Source: Treponema sp.
GTDB taxonomy: Bacteria; Spirochaetota; Spirochaetia; Treponematales; Treponemataceae
Direction of reading: 5' to 3'
NCBI GenBank assembly: GCA_016290335.1
Contig: JAEETM010000076.1
Span: 1-15,831, forward strand
DNA: 15,831 nucleotides
The translations under genes and the position numbers were made by a program. The notes under the pieces were generated by a model. That model had not been told where the DNA came from, did no database searches, and saw only the letters and a program-made list of their open reading frames with translations. This document shows positions 1-7,027 of the stretch, piece by piece (within the stretch, counting starts at the first letter, position 1; each line of letters starts with the position of its first letter).

Positions 1-493
1 GTCTGATGAAGAGATTTTAAAACAGGCGAGGTTTTTTGTCAAGCAAAGGAGTTTGACAAATTTAGATGTACCAACATGGGGTACTCAGTTTAATTATTAC
101 AACAGGGATTGTTATAGTATTTTTGGTACTCCTATATTTAATGACAAATACATCAGATACGAGCATATTATTTTTTTCTTAGATTTTATAAAATACGTTG
201 AACTCCGTGATTTTGAAAAATTCATAATATACTCGGAATTTGATCGTGAAAGCAATCCTTATCGTTCAGAATTGCATAGATACACAGAAAGGGGTTCGAT
301 AGGTGCTGGAGTATGGATATTAGAGTTAACTCTTAATAATAATTTAAACTATAGTTGGTCTATTAGACTTGTATTATATCCAAACTTTTACTTTTACACG
401 GAAATGTACGTTGCTAATGAATATTATTCTTCAGAAACTTTTGAAAATTTTAAAATTACTTACAATAGATTTAGAATCGTAAATCATGATTAA
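1..493 (+). CDS. Hypothetical protein, copy A of a tandem family (5' end outside window)
   Basis: The frame is open from the first bases of the window. A TTG at 53 could be read as a start, but the codons before it (ending QARFFVKQRS) align with copy C, so the gene most likely begins upstream of the window. The visible product is about 163 residues, rich in aromatic residues and Asn/Lys, with no signal peptide or membrane segment. I do not recognise the family. The block TNLDVPTWGTQFNYYN matches TNLSVATWSTKYNY in the broken copy C, and the following hydrophobic helix (YEHIIFFLDFIKYVELRD) matches copy C as well. The stop overlaps the ATG of copy B at 486. The strongly AT-rich composition differs from the genes right of 2150 and suggests acquisition by transfer. 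Small tandem paralogues like this often serve as immunity proteins beside polymorphic toxins, but that is inference; no toxin is visible. Confidence 0.6.
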   Translation, partial: SDEEILKQARFFVKQRSLTNLDVPTWGTQFNYYNRDCYSIFGTPIFNDKYIRYEHIIFFLDFIKYVELRDFEKFIIYSEFDRESNPYRSELHRYTERGSIGAGVWILELTLNNNLNYSWSIRLVLYPNFYFYTEMYVANEYYSSETFENFKITYNRFRIVNHD

Positions 494-596
494 AATTCCA
501 AAAGATTTATTAATTCCATCGTCAATTCATGAGTGAAACGGATTAGGTTTAGAAATACGATTCCGGTTTAAAACAGGATATTATAAATCGAATTAG
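486..596 (+). pseudogene. N-terminal remnant of the tandem family (copy B)
   Basis: An ATG at 486 overlaps the end of copy A and opens MIKIPKDLLIPSSIHE. An in-frame TGA at 534 follows, then twenty more codons in the same frame to TAG at 594. The DNA GTCAATTCAT at 521-530 followed by AGTGAA is shared with copy C (GTCAATTCAT at 780-789, then AGTGAA). Copy B appears to lack about six bases between these two blocks. This makes it the degraded start of another family member. The rest of the copy is missing before copy C begins at 734. The bases from 597 to 733 are AT-rich and hold nothing I can name. Confidence 0.45.
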
Positions 597-733
597 CTTT
601 CATACATATCAAAATTTTTAAACATCACAAAAAAAAATATATATATCTTGTAAAACTATAAATAATAAAATATCTTGCATATTTTCTATAATATTGAATA
701 TAAATAAAGAAAAGAATAGAAAAGAATTAGCAA

Positions 734-1313
734 ATGTTTGAATTGGCAACAGATTTTTCAAAACTTAATATTCCTAAAAGTCAATTCATATTAATAGTGA
801 ATTACCAGAAGTTGATGCACGAAAGCAAGTTGAAACTTTTATAAAAAGTCGAATACGAACAAATCTGTCTGTGGCAACATGGTCAACCAAATATAACTAC
901 ATAGAAAAAAAGCTAGATATAAGTGGGAATATGATTTATACATTACATATGACATAATCAAGTTTATTTTGAATATTATAGATAATATTGATGTTAGATT
1001 ATGGAATACTGTTATTTATAATTCGTATTATTATGAAGAAAAAGGTGAAAACAAAGAATTAGAAAGAGGCTTTCAAAATTTAGGTGAGTTTATAATTAGT
1101 TTTAAAAATATTAATAACACAGTTAAACAAGAAAGAAAATACAATCTTGGTAACTTGACAATTTTTATATATAACAATAAAAGATTAATGATTTCATTAT
1201 GTTATTCTGATTTATCAAATTCAAGTGATTTGATATCAATTTGTGAGCATACTTCAACTTCCCAGAAAGCATATAACATATTGAGAAAAATATCAAATGA
1301 TAGATTCAACTGA
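734..1313 (+). pseudogene. Frameshifted paralogue of copy A (copy C)
   Basis: Three frames together give one protein resembling copy A. The first runs from ATG 734 (MFELATDFSKLNIPK). The second starts near 781 (SIHINSELPEVDARKQ, then TNLSVATWSTKYNY). The third starts near 905 (KWEYDLYITYDIIKF onward) and reads to the stop at 1311-1313. Matching landmarks with copy A are the T-N-L-x-V-x-T-W motif, the hydrophobic stretch around IIKFILNIID and the Asn/Arg-rich tail. The frame changes fall near A-runs (774-778 and 905-911). They could be true decay or homopolymer errors in the assembly; I favour decay because copy B is also broken. The last segment alone (969-1313, TTG start) would give 114 residues but lacks the conserved N-terminus. 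The function is unknown. Confidence 0.5.
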
Positions 1314-1361
1314 TAATACAAAAAAAAAAATTATAATGAATCTTTTACAAAAAAACGTTAA

Positions 1362-1991
1362 ATGTACCATAGGAATTTTTACGTTCTAACCTCTGCAAGT
1401 CCAGATAGTATAATTAAAGTAAAGAAATGCCGGACCGATTTAATTGCATATAATTATTACCGTTTAACAAAAAAACTTTTAGTTTGGCTTTAATCACATA
1501 AACAGCAAGATCAAATAAATTTTATATTAAGAATTAAAATAAATATAACTAATATTAGAATAATCAACTGTGCAGGTGTTAAAAAGAAAGATGATATCGA
1601 TTCATATTACAAAAACTATAAATTTTCTGAATTAAGTGAAAGGAAACAGTATATATTAGCTATATCACCTCTTGATGAATATCTATATAATTATATGGAA
1701 AGAGATACAATTAAATAAGATGAATCTAGTATTTACTACATAATGAAATCAAATAAAACATTGTCGAAAGTTATCTTTATGCTAAAGACAATTGGCGTTT
1801 TTTGTAGAACTATTAGGCATATAGATTGGAAACATTCCGATAGATATATTTGTGCTATGATAAAAATAAGCAACAAAATTGATAAAATTTTTCGTAAAAA
1901 CTATGGCACAAACTCTTATGATGATAAAGAATGTGAAGGTATGGAAATGTATCTTATAACGAAAATGACAGATTTGATGATTAGATTATAA
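1362..1991 (+). pseudogene. Hypothetical reading frame interrupted by two in-frame TAA codons
   Basis: One frame runs from ATG 1362 to the stop at 1989-1991, broken only by TAA at 1491 and TAA at 1716. The pieces are 43 codons (MYHRNFYVLTSASPDS onward), 74 codons (containing FSELSERKQYILAISPLDEY) and a third of 90 codons that includes ATG 1743. All three have protein-like composition with charged and aromatic residues, and there is no frameshift between them. No clear Shine-Dalgarno site precedes 1362 or 1743. The simplest reading is a gene of about 209 codons inactivated by two nonsense mutations, in line with the decayed paralogues beside it. Three separate small ORFs are possible but less likely. 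I do not recognise the product. Confidence 0.4.
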
Positions 1992-2076
1992 GCATTAAAA
2001 TCCAAGTGAAATGAACCAGTATTGTCTACATTCATTCCTTCAAGATCATTATCTTTTTTTATTGAAATACTAAATT

Positions 2077-2140
2077 AATCGTTTTAACCTGTAATTTGAT
2101 TAGAAATAAAAACTATATTGTAAATTTTGCTAAAACGATT
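2077..2140. repeat. 10-bp inverted repeat at the composition boundary
   Basis: AATCGTTTTA at 2077-2086 and TAAAACGATT at 2131-2140 are perfect reverse complements separated by 44 bases. They lie between the AT-rich decayed array on the left and the first gene of normal composition on the right. Because the DUF1848 gene ends at 2154 on the minus strand, the repeat could also act as a weak terminator, although the loop is long. A boundary or integration site of the AT-rich segment is an inference only. Confidence 0.35.
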
Positions 2141-2153
2141 CCTGTAAATCAGT

Positions 2154-3080
2154 TCAGAACATCGAATTCTGATCTGTCTTCCAAGAGGACTGTTTTGCAG
2201 AAGTAACGTGATCCTCAGGAAGCAGTTCTCCGATAAGCAGAGGCGAATTCACATTATGCTGTCTTGCATGGGCCTTAACTTCCTCCTCCAGATAATTCGC
2301 ATAGCAGTACCTGCACATATGCATGCATGAATTATATGCGCCGATGTCATGTGCCATCAGGCAGTCACAGTTTCTGATCCTCTGATACCTTTCTCTCCTG
2401 AGACTGCATCCCAGAACCTTTTCAAACAGCTCATATGTGAGACAGCCTCCGACAGTTACCGGAAGATCCTGAAAAAAAAACGGCTCCTCGCCGCATAGTT
2501 TCAAAGTTATGCCAAATCCGGATGCGATTCTTGTGAGATTGACAATCATTCTACGTTTAGCATCCATGGGCACTGTTTTCAGCTGCGGAAAAGTATACTG
2601 ATGCTTGGGGTATTCTCTGATGAAACTGACAACAGCAGTATCCAGTACGCCATTAAGACACCGGCAGATGGAATCAAAGGATTTATAATGTACCTCCTCT
2701 GTATATACATCAGTCAAGATAACAGGATCATATCGCAGAGCTACGCAACCGAAAGGAAGAAGAGAAGCAAGCTGAATAAGTGATTTGATCACAACATTCA
2801 CAGGGGGTACATAAGGTTCAAGATCAGATGCGTACGGAGTAACAGAAACAAACCAGTACTGCCCGTATTCCTCAAGCAGTGGAACCGATCGCAGCATGGG
2901 AGTGGGATTCTTTGTGCAGAACCCGATGAGATCAACAACTTTCGGATCAAGACTGTACCTTGTTACCTGATGGAAATTGAATGGATTTCGAACCATGAGA
3001 TAGCCTTCTCTGATACGGTTCATAAACCAGTGACTGTAAAAGGCTGGTATGTCAGTTCTCAATCCGGTCTGTATTATCAT
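2154..3080 (-). CDS. DUF1848 family protein with C-terminal CX3CX2C cluster
   Basis: The first residues MIIQTGLRTDIPAFYSHWF match the usual start of DUF1848 proteins (ISxSRRTDIPAFYSxWF). I therefore chose ATG 3080 over the TTG at 3152, which adds 24 residues not expected for the family. This gives 308 residues, a normal length. Other family landmarks follow in order: VRNPFN near 31, FCTKNPTPML near 54 (more often FWTKNP), VTPY near 80, and RYDPV near 116. Near the C-terminus come cysteines at 238, 240, 252, 256 and 259, with AYNSCMHMCRYCYAN around the last three. The 252-256-259 spacing is CX3CX2C, the radical-SAM iron-sulfur signature, but it sits at the C-terminal end. The function of the family is not established; an iron-sulfur protein is an inference. 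It lies downstream of the gene at 3297-4136 on the same strand. Confidence 0.8.
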   Translation of the reverse strand: MIIQTGLRTDIPAFYSHWFMNRIREGYLMVRNPFNFHQVTRYSLDPKVVDLIGFCTKNPTPMLRSVPLLEEYGQYWFVSVTPYASDLEPYVPPVNVVIKSLIQLASLLPFGCVALRYDPVILTDVYTEEVHYKSFDSICRCLNGVLDTAVVSFIREYPKHQYTFPQLKTVPMDAKRRMIVNLTRIASGFGITLKLCGEEPFFFQDLPVTVGGCLTYELFEKVLGCSLRRERYQRIRNCDCLMAHDIGAYNSCMHMCRYCYANYLEEEVKAHARQHNVNSPLLIGELLPEDHVTSAKQSSWKTDQNSMF

Positions 3081-3296
3081 TATTTTTTTACAGGCTTCTC
3101 CAAAATATCTTTTTAATCCGTTAACAGCTGAAACATATATTTCGTTAAACAAAACCGGTTCTTAACCGCCCTGCTCCTGTAAGAAAAGACATCACGGTGG
3201 ATGATCCGGACCGGCAGCATCCATAAAGGACTATTCAGCTCATGTTACTTCATGGCAAAAGGATGAAACATTGATCATGAAAAGTGCATAATGCAA

Positions 3297-4136
3297 TTAG
3301 AAAATCGTATCATGCACCTCAAACGGTATACCGGCACGATCGAAAAACTCCTTGCTGGATTTTATTATTTCCGGATCGTCAGTTTCCTCAGTTACAACAT
3401 CAACTCTTTCAAGACATTCGGACAGGATCAGAGGACAGTGAAACTGAAGTTCAAAAAAATCAAATCCGAACATGTCGCTGAGCAGCTCCGGAAGATCATA
3501 AAAATTACCGCGGTTTAAGATTTTTTCCTTAACCTTCATACCGAAGAAGTAATAACCGTCTACACCGTTCTTGCCGATCGGTTTGCTTCCGGCCGGAGCA
3601 TCATGAACTGGTCCTCTTATACAGGTGGCAAGAGGATTGGATACCAGTGTCGGGATAAGACAGTAGGAAGACTTGAAAATCATTGAATTTCCAACTGTAA
3701 GAGTTGTAAAAGGAAAGAGTTTTTCCTTTTTAAATCTGAAAACAACGCCGCCATACTGGTAGACCATATCATAGGTTGAAATAAGATTGTCAGATATCCT
3801 GTCTGCCGACAGGTAACCGAATTTCGGATAATCCTGCGGCTCCAGAGTTGAAGTATCAACCCCGAAAAGAACTCCGGTGCTTTCCCTGCGAACATCCGCA
3901 CCTCCTACAGTAGCACTGGATCCTGTCTCCATCACATTCATAATTCTGCCGGATTCTATAATCCTGGGCAGAGTCTTGCTGTGAACTCTCAAATAAAAAG
4001 CACCGTCCTCAATAATATCTCTCAAAAATTTTTCTATATGGAAGGCTACCTCCCTCATATATGGATATTTAAGGATCTGCTCGTAGTATTTCTGCTGGTA
4101 CTCTTTAAAATTAACCAGGGTCTTTGATACTGACAT
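3297..4136 (-). CDS. Uncharacterised protein, weak resemblance to DUF3626
   Basis: The product is 279 residues, soluble, with no signal peptide or membrane segment. It starts at ATG 4136 with a Shine-Dalgarno GGAG (4141-4144) four bases upstream. A charged helical N-terminus (about 1-45) is followed by FYLRVHSKTLPRIIESG, then a Gly/Arg-rich stretch TGSSATVGGADVRRESTGVL, then YPKFGYLSADR, and then GGVVFRFKKEKLFPFTTLT. This order resembles DUF3626-type proteins (a variable Gly-rich segment, a P-[KV]-[FY]-G-x-L motif, then a strand with FG/GG and a Phe/Thr-rich end). Some of these are suspected to be relatives of ADP-ribosyltransferases. The match is by eye and weak. Downstream on the same strand is the DUF1848 gene, 216 bases away, so co-transcription is possible but unproven. 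Confidence 0.65.
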   Translation of the reverse strand: MSVSKTLVNFKEYQQKYYEQILKYPYMREVAFHIEKFLRDIIEDGAFYLRVHSKTLPRIIESGRIMNVMETGSSATVGGADVRRESTGVLFGVDTSTLEPQDYPKFGYLSADRISDNLISTYDMVYQYGGVVFRFKKEKLFPFTTLTVGNSMIFKSSYCLIPTLVSNPLATCIRGPVHDAPAGSKPIGKNGVDGYYFFGMKVKEKILNRGNFYDLPELLSDMFGFDFFELQFHCPLILSECLERVDVVTEETDDPEIIKSSKEFFDRAGIPFEVHDTIF

Positions 4137-4921
4137 CTTACTCCAACTTTTTCTTCACATAACGAATACAAACTAAAACTAAATTATCTGCAGTGATAGC
4201 CTACCGTGCATGGTGATAATCAACTGCAGGGGGTTATATTTTCTTACGCAGAAAAAAAGACTGCATTTAACATCATAAAAAATCAGAAATCCAACTTTTT
4301 GTAACAACAGAAACAGTCGACGCAACTGTCAGATTCATTTCTGATCCTTTTCAATCACTGACTCGCATGCCTGCGTCATAAACTACTCCACTTCCTAACG
4401 GCTGTTTACTGGTGAGTACGCCAATCAGTCCGTCGCCAACATACAATCCGAAATTTACGGTCTTTGCTTTGCAGCAATAAAATCAGACCGGCATACAGCT
4501 GCACTGCGATATTAAGGATCTGTTGTGCCATACCTGAAAGGGTCAAACTTGAAAGCACGGACATTGAAATAAAACGACGTAACATGATTTGGCTTTGTTA
4601 ATAAATCATCATCATTTTTATTTCAGTATATTACAATCAGGTTATACTCGCAGGTGTCATTAACCGTAACTGCAGGCGATTGTGAGTGTCAGGATTTTTT
4701 TGCTGAATAAACAGCAAACCCGATCCTGTCCGGATTCTTTTTCTGTACATCAGATACAGCACAGACACTTGAGCAGAAAAAGAATAAACCGTCGCGACAA
4801 CATTTCTAACAGCAGCATGCCCAAAATAAGTTTGTCAATAATGTGCCTTCTACTGTTCAGGGAAAATACAGCACATAAAAATCTGTCGTCTGCATGACCG
4901 GAAGAAACATCCAAAATCAGT
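4137..4921. other. Long non-coding stretch, including a gene remnant
   Basis: This stretch of nearly 800 bases between two minus-strand genes holds no intact gene I can support. A remnant at 4351-4585 is listed separately. A loose inverted pair around 4191-4236 (CTGCAGTGAT and ATCAACTGCAG) lies about 55 bases upstream of the 3297-4136 gene and could be a regulatory site; I give it little weight. No rRNA, tRNA or CRISPR pattern is present. Confidence 0.4.
4351..4585 (-). pseudogene. Broken gene with hydrophobic start and Cache-like segment
   Basis: Reading the minus strand, ATG 4585 opens MLRRFISMSVLSSLTLSGMA and a second hydrophobic stretch near YAGLILLL, which looks like a membrane-targeting start. 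After about 38 codons the coding signal moves to another frame reading KTVNFGLYVGDGLIGVLT, then SKQPLGSGVVYDAGMR, and ends at TGA 4351-4353. The first frame itself ends at TAA 4406-4408. The second segment resembles the part of dCache sensor domains that reads Y-x-G-(D/E)-x-G then YDPR-x-RPWY, but the PRxRPWY end is not conserved. It may be the remnant of a chemoreceptor or a sensor enzyme. Both the frameshift and the family are judged by eye. Confidence 0.3.
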
Positions 4922-5062
4922 TTAAAACCTTTGAAACAGATACTGGCGAATGTACTTAATCAGCATTTCTCTGTAGTCTTTAAACACCAGCAGAAATATT
5001 GCAAGCAGAAGAAAACACACAAAAAAAATGGCAAGAAACATTAAAAAAACTACGTCACCCAA
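4922..5062 (-). CDS. 46-residue single-pass membrane peptide
   Basis: A TTG start at 5062 is preceded eight bases upstream by a very strong Shine-Dalgarno run (AGGGGG on the minus strand, 5071-5076). The reading frame encodes 46 residues: a short N-terminus MGDVV, a hydrophobic segment of about 22 residues (FLMFLAIFFVCFLLLAIFLL) and a basic, aromatic tail containing KDYREMLIKYIRQYLF. The stop is at 4922-4924. An inside-positive tail after one membrane helix fits a small inner-membrane protein, with the tail in the cytoplasm. It begins 36 bases after the stop of the nuclease-like gene on the same strand, so the two are probably co-transcribed. Small hydrophobic peptides in such a position may be toxins, anchors or partners of the upstream product; which one is unknown. 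The good ribosome site is the main reason to call it a gene. Confidence 0.55.
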   Translation of the reverse strand: MGDVVFLMFLAIFFVCFLLLAIFLLVFKDYREMLIKYIRQYLFQRF

Positions 5063-5098
5063 TATAAGTTCCCCCTTTACGAAGTATAAAAATCCGGG

Positions 5099-5590
5099 TC
5101 ATATATCTGAAAAAGACTTGTTCCTGTCATCATATTCAGCAAGCTTTACGTTCAGACGGTTCAGAATATGCCCGTAGATCCGGTAGTAGCATCTTGCTAA
5201 TGATTCACCGTTTTTAAGAACTGTTTTCCTGATCACTAAATATTTCACATTGCAGTCAGTCATGGACAGAAATAAAGCGGCTTCATTCAGAAATGCAAAT
5301 TCATCATACGGAATTTGATTCTTATCGCCGCTTGCTTTTCTCCTGCTGAAATCCATGCACTCAGCAGCAACAGTTGCATGACCTTCGTTTTCAATGCCGA
5401 AAACATCAAAACTGTGAGGTTTCTGAGGATTGCCGATATAAACTCTGTATCCCTGACTGAAGGTATAGTTTGTAAAACCGGCGCTGTCCTTGAACCATTC
5501 AAATACAAGGTTTGCAAATTCGCTGCCCCGACTTTTCTCGTCGCCGGGATTGATAGTAACAAGAGGACTGGCAAAGTTTAAAGATTTCAT
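5099..5590 (-). CDS. PD-(D/E)XK-like fold protein with ECM in place of the ExK motif
   Basis: The product is 163 residues and soluble. An N-terminal helix (RGSEFANLVFEWF, 21-33) is followed by KPHSFDVFG (57-65), whose D62 fits the first catalytic Asp of a restriction-endonuclease-like fold. Next comes VAAECMDFS (74-82), where E77-C78-M79 takes the place of E-x-K. The helix LNEAALFL (102-109), the strand VKYLVIRKT and the end ESLARCYYRIYGHIL (129-143) match by eye a group of small nuclease-like proteins that read ECK, then WNEA, and end AEYYIRTYGHLIP. The catalytic Lys appears to be Met, so activity may be lost or the Lys supplied elsewhere. The start is ATG 5590, with AGGAA about 13 bases upstream (weak). 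A 46-residue membrane peptide follows 36 bases downstream. A role in defence or an inactive decoy is inference. Confidence 0.6.
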   Translation of the reverse strand: MKSLNFASPLVTINPGDEKSRGSEFANLVFEWFKDSAGFTNYTFSQGYRVYIGNPQKPHSFDVFGIENEGHATVAAECMDFSRRKASGDKNQIPYDEFAFLNEAALFLSMTDCNVKYLVIRKTVLKNGESLARCYYRIYGHILNRLNVKLAEYDDRNKSFSDI

Positions 5591-6121
5591 GATTTAGCTG
5601 ATTCCTGATTAAACTGATATTTCAAAGATACAAGAGACATTTTCTGAATTCGAATCTTTTCAAGTCTACAGTATACAGTTTTCTGTTTGCAAAAATTGAG
5701 ATATCGTCAGATTTATAGGCAGAAATGCTGCAGTCAGCTGCAAAACCAGACAGAAAACAGTTTGTTCGCTGATTTGTCCGGAGTTCACTGTTGATTATTC
5801 TTCAGACTTCTGCAGCCAGGTTCGCTTCTCTCCCATGTAGCGTGCTCTATCTACCGCCACATTTCATCTTCTCTGTTTCCCGGTTTTAAAGTTTCAGAAA
5901 ATTAAAGTTATCATCAATCACTTCAGTGTATTCAGTATGTCATTCAGCAGAAATATGAGCTGTACCGGTGCACAGCACCTGGAATACAACATTCACTCCC
6001 GGCGGGAAAACAAAAAAAACAGGGAAAGGAAAATGAAGCAGCAACACAAAATTACGTATAAAATAAGCAACGTAACGGGGAAGTTCCCTGCCGATATTTT
6101 CTTGTGTTTGCATATTTTACC
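5591..6121. other. Divergent intergenic region between nuclease-like gene and EamA transporter
   Basis: About 530 bases separate the divergent genes. I see no gene of convincing composition. Two similar but opposed segments occur, TTTTCTGTTTG at 5680-5690 and CAGACAGAAAA at 5748-5758, and may form a long-looped imperfect inverted repeat. A plus-strand ORF at 5937-6185 runs into the transporter and lacks any support. Confidence 0.4.
6057..6088 (+). promoter_or_regulatory. Candidate promoter -10 and palindromic operator for the EamA gene
   Basis: TATAAA at 6057-6062 is a plausible -10 hexamer; the matching -35 region is poor. GGGAAGTTCCC at 6078-6088 is a perfect palindrome around a central G, placed just downstream of where transcription would begin and 33 bases before the start codon. 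This is a suitable place for a repressor site. No regulator gene is adjacent, so the assignment is weak. Confidence 0.25.
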
Positions 6122-7027
6122 ATGGACAGAAACATTTTATCCGGACACATCGCAGCTCTCTTCACTACAACAGTCTGGGGAGTGACATATGTCTCAACGA
6201 AGTATCTTGTTGAAAGCTTTGCACCTGCGGAAATTCTTCTGATCAGACTGTTCATCGCAGTATCGCTGCTCAGCGCCGTCTGTCCGAAAAAAATTTCTTT
6301 TTCCTTCAGAACTGAAAAATATTTTATCCTGGCCGGACTCACAGGCATCTGCCTCTATTTCATGCTTGAAAACCATGCACTCACAATTACAACAGCTTCA
6401 AACGTAGGAATAATTGTCGCCAGTGCACCTCTCTTTACAGGTCTGCTGTCCTGGGTGGTATACGGGGATCGTCAGGCTCTTTCATGGCAGTTCATCACCG
6501 GGTTTATTGTCTCCATATCCGGCATTGTCATGCTCAGTCTCAGAGGTTCTGATTTTTCCGTCCATCCGGCTGGAGATCTGCTGGTAATCCTTGCCTGCAT
6601 CAGCTGGGCTGTATATTCATTGACTATAAAAAAGCTGAGCTGCTACGGGTTTAACAGCATAGCGGTAACCAGAAGAGTTTTTCTGTGGGGAATTATATTT
6701 ATTCTGCCCTTCTTGCCGTTTTCTGACATCAACATCGACAGTTTTTCAAGATATGCAGATCTGTCGTATCTGGGCAACCTGCTCTTTCTGGGTTCAATTG
6801 CATCTGCCGCATGCTTTGCCTCATGGAACTATGCAGTAAAAATTATCGGAGCAGTGAAAACCTGCATCTATATCTACGCAGGTCCGGCCATAACAGTACT
6901 TTTTGCTTTTGTTTTCCTGAAGGAGCAGCTCAATCTCAGCGGTTTTGCCGGCTGTGCCCTTACCATACTCGGCCTCATTATTTCCACAATGCCGGCTCCG
7001 GGAAGGTCTGCATCCAAAAAAGAATGA
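6122..7027 (+). CDS. EamA-family (DMT superfamily) transporter
   Basis: The protein has 301 residues and is almost entirely hydrophobic, with about ten membrane helices in two homologous EamA halves (roughly 6-135 and 148-290). Family landmarks include HIAALFTTTVWGVTYVSTK at the start, PAEILLIRLFIA near 35, ITTASNVGIIVASAPLFTGLLS near 87 and the second-half repeats AVYSLTIKKLS and AGPAITVLFAFVFLKEQL. Inner-membrane exporters of this family move metabolites or amino acids; the substrate here cannot be told. I chose ATG 6122 because family members start a few residues before the first helix; a GTG at 6104 adds six residues. No good Shine-Dalgarno site precedes either. The gene stands alone on the plus strand and shows normal composition, so it may be resident chromosomal sequence. 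Confidence 0.88.
   Translation: MDRNILSGHIAALFTTTVWGVTYVSTKYLVESFAPAEILLIRLFIAVSLLSAVCPKKISFSFRTEKYFILAGLTGICLYFMLENHALTITTASNVGIIVASAPLFTGLLSWVVYGDRQALSWQFITGFIVSISGIVMLSLRGSDFSVHPAGDLLVILACISWAVYSLTIKKLSCYGFNSIAVTRRVFLWGIIFILPFLPFSDINIDSFSRYADLSYLGNLLFLGSIASAACFASWNYAVKIIGAVKTCIYIYAGPAITVLFAFVFLKEQLNLSGFAGCALTILGLIISTMPAPGRSASKKE

Noticed and set aside
1..1991. Reassigned stop codons (TGA or TAA read as amino acids)
   Set aside because: The intact genes elsewhere in the window use TAA, TGA and TAG as ordinary stops, and the affected genes also include frame changes, so decay explains the data better.
3081..3152. Extended TTG start for the DUF1848 gene
   Set aside because: The family begins at the MIIxxxxRTDIPAF segment, so the extra 24 residues are unlikely to be translated.
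4682..4897. Plus-strand ORF of 71 codons
   Set aside because: No Shine-Dalgarno site, no recognisable motif, and composition like intergenic sequence.
5937..6185. Plus-strand ORF of 82 codons overlapping the transporter start
   Set aside because: No ribosome site, an irregular charged sequence, and its end overlaps the well supported EamA gene in another frame.
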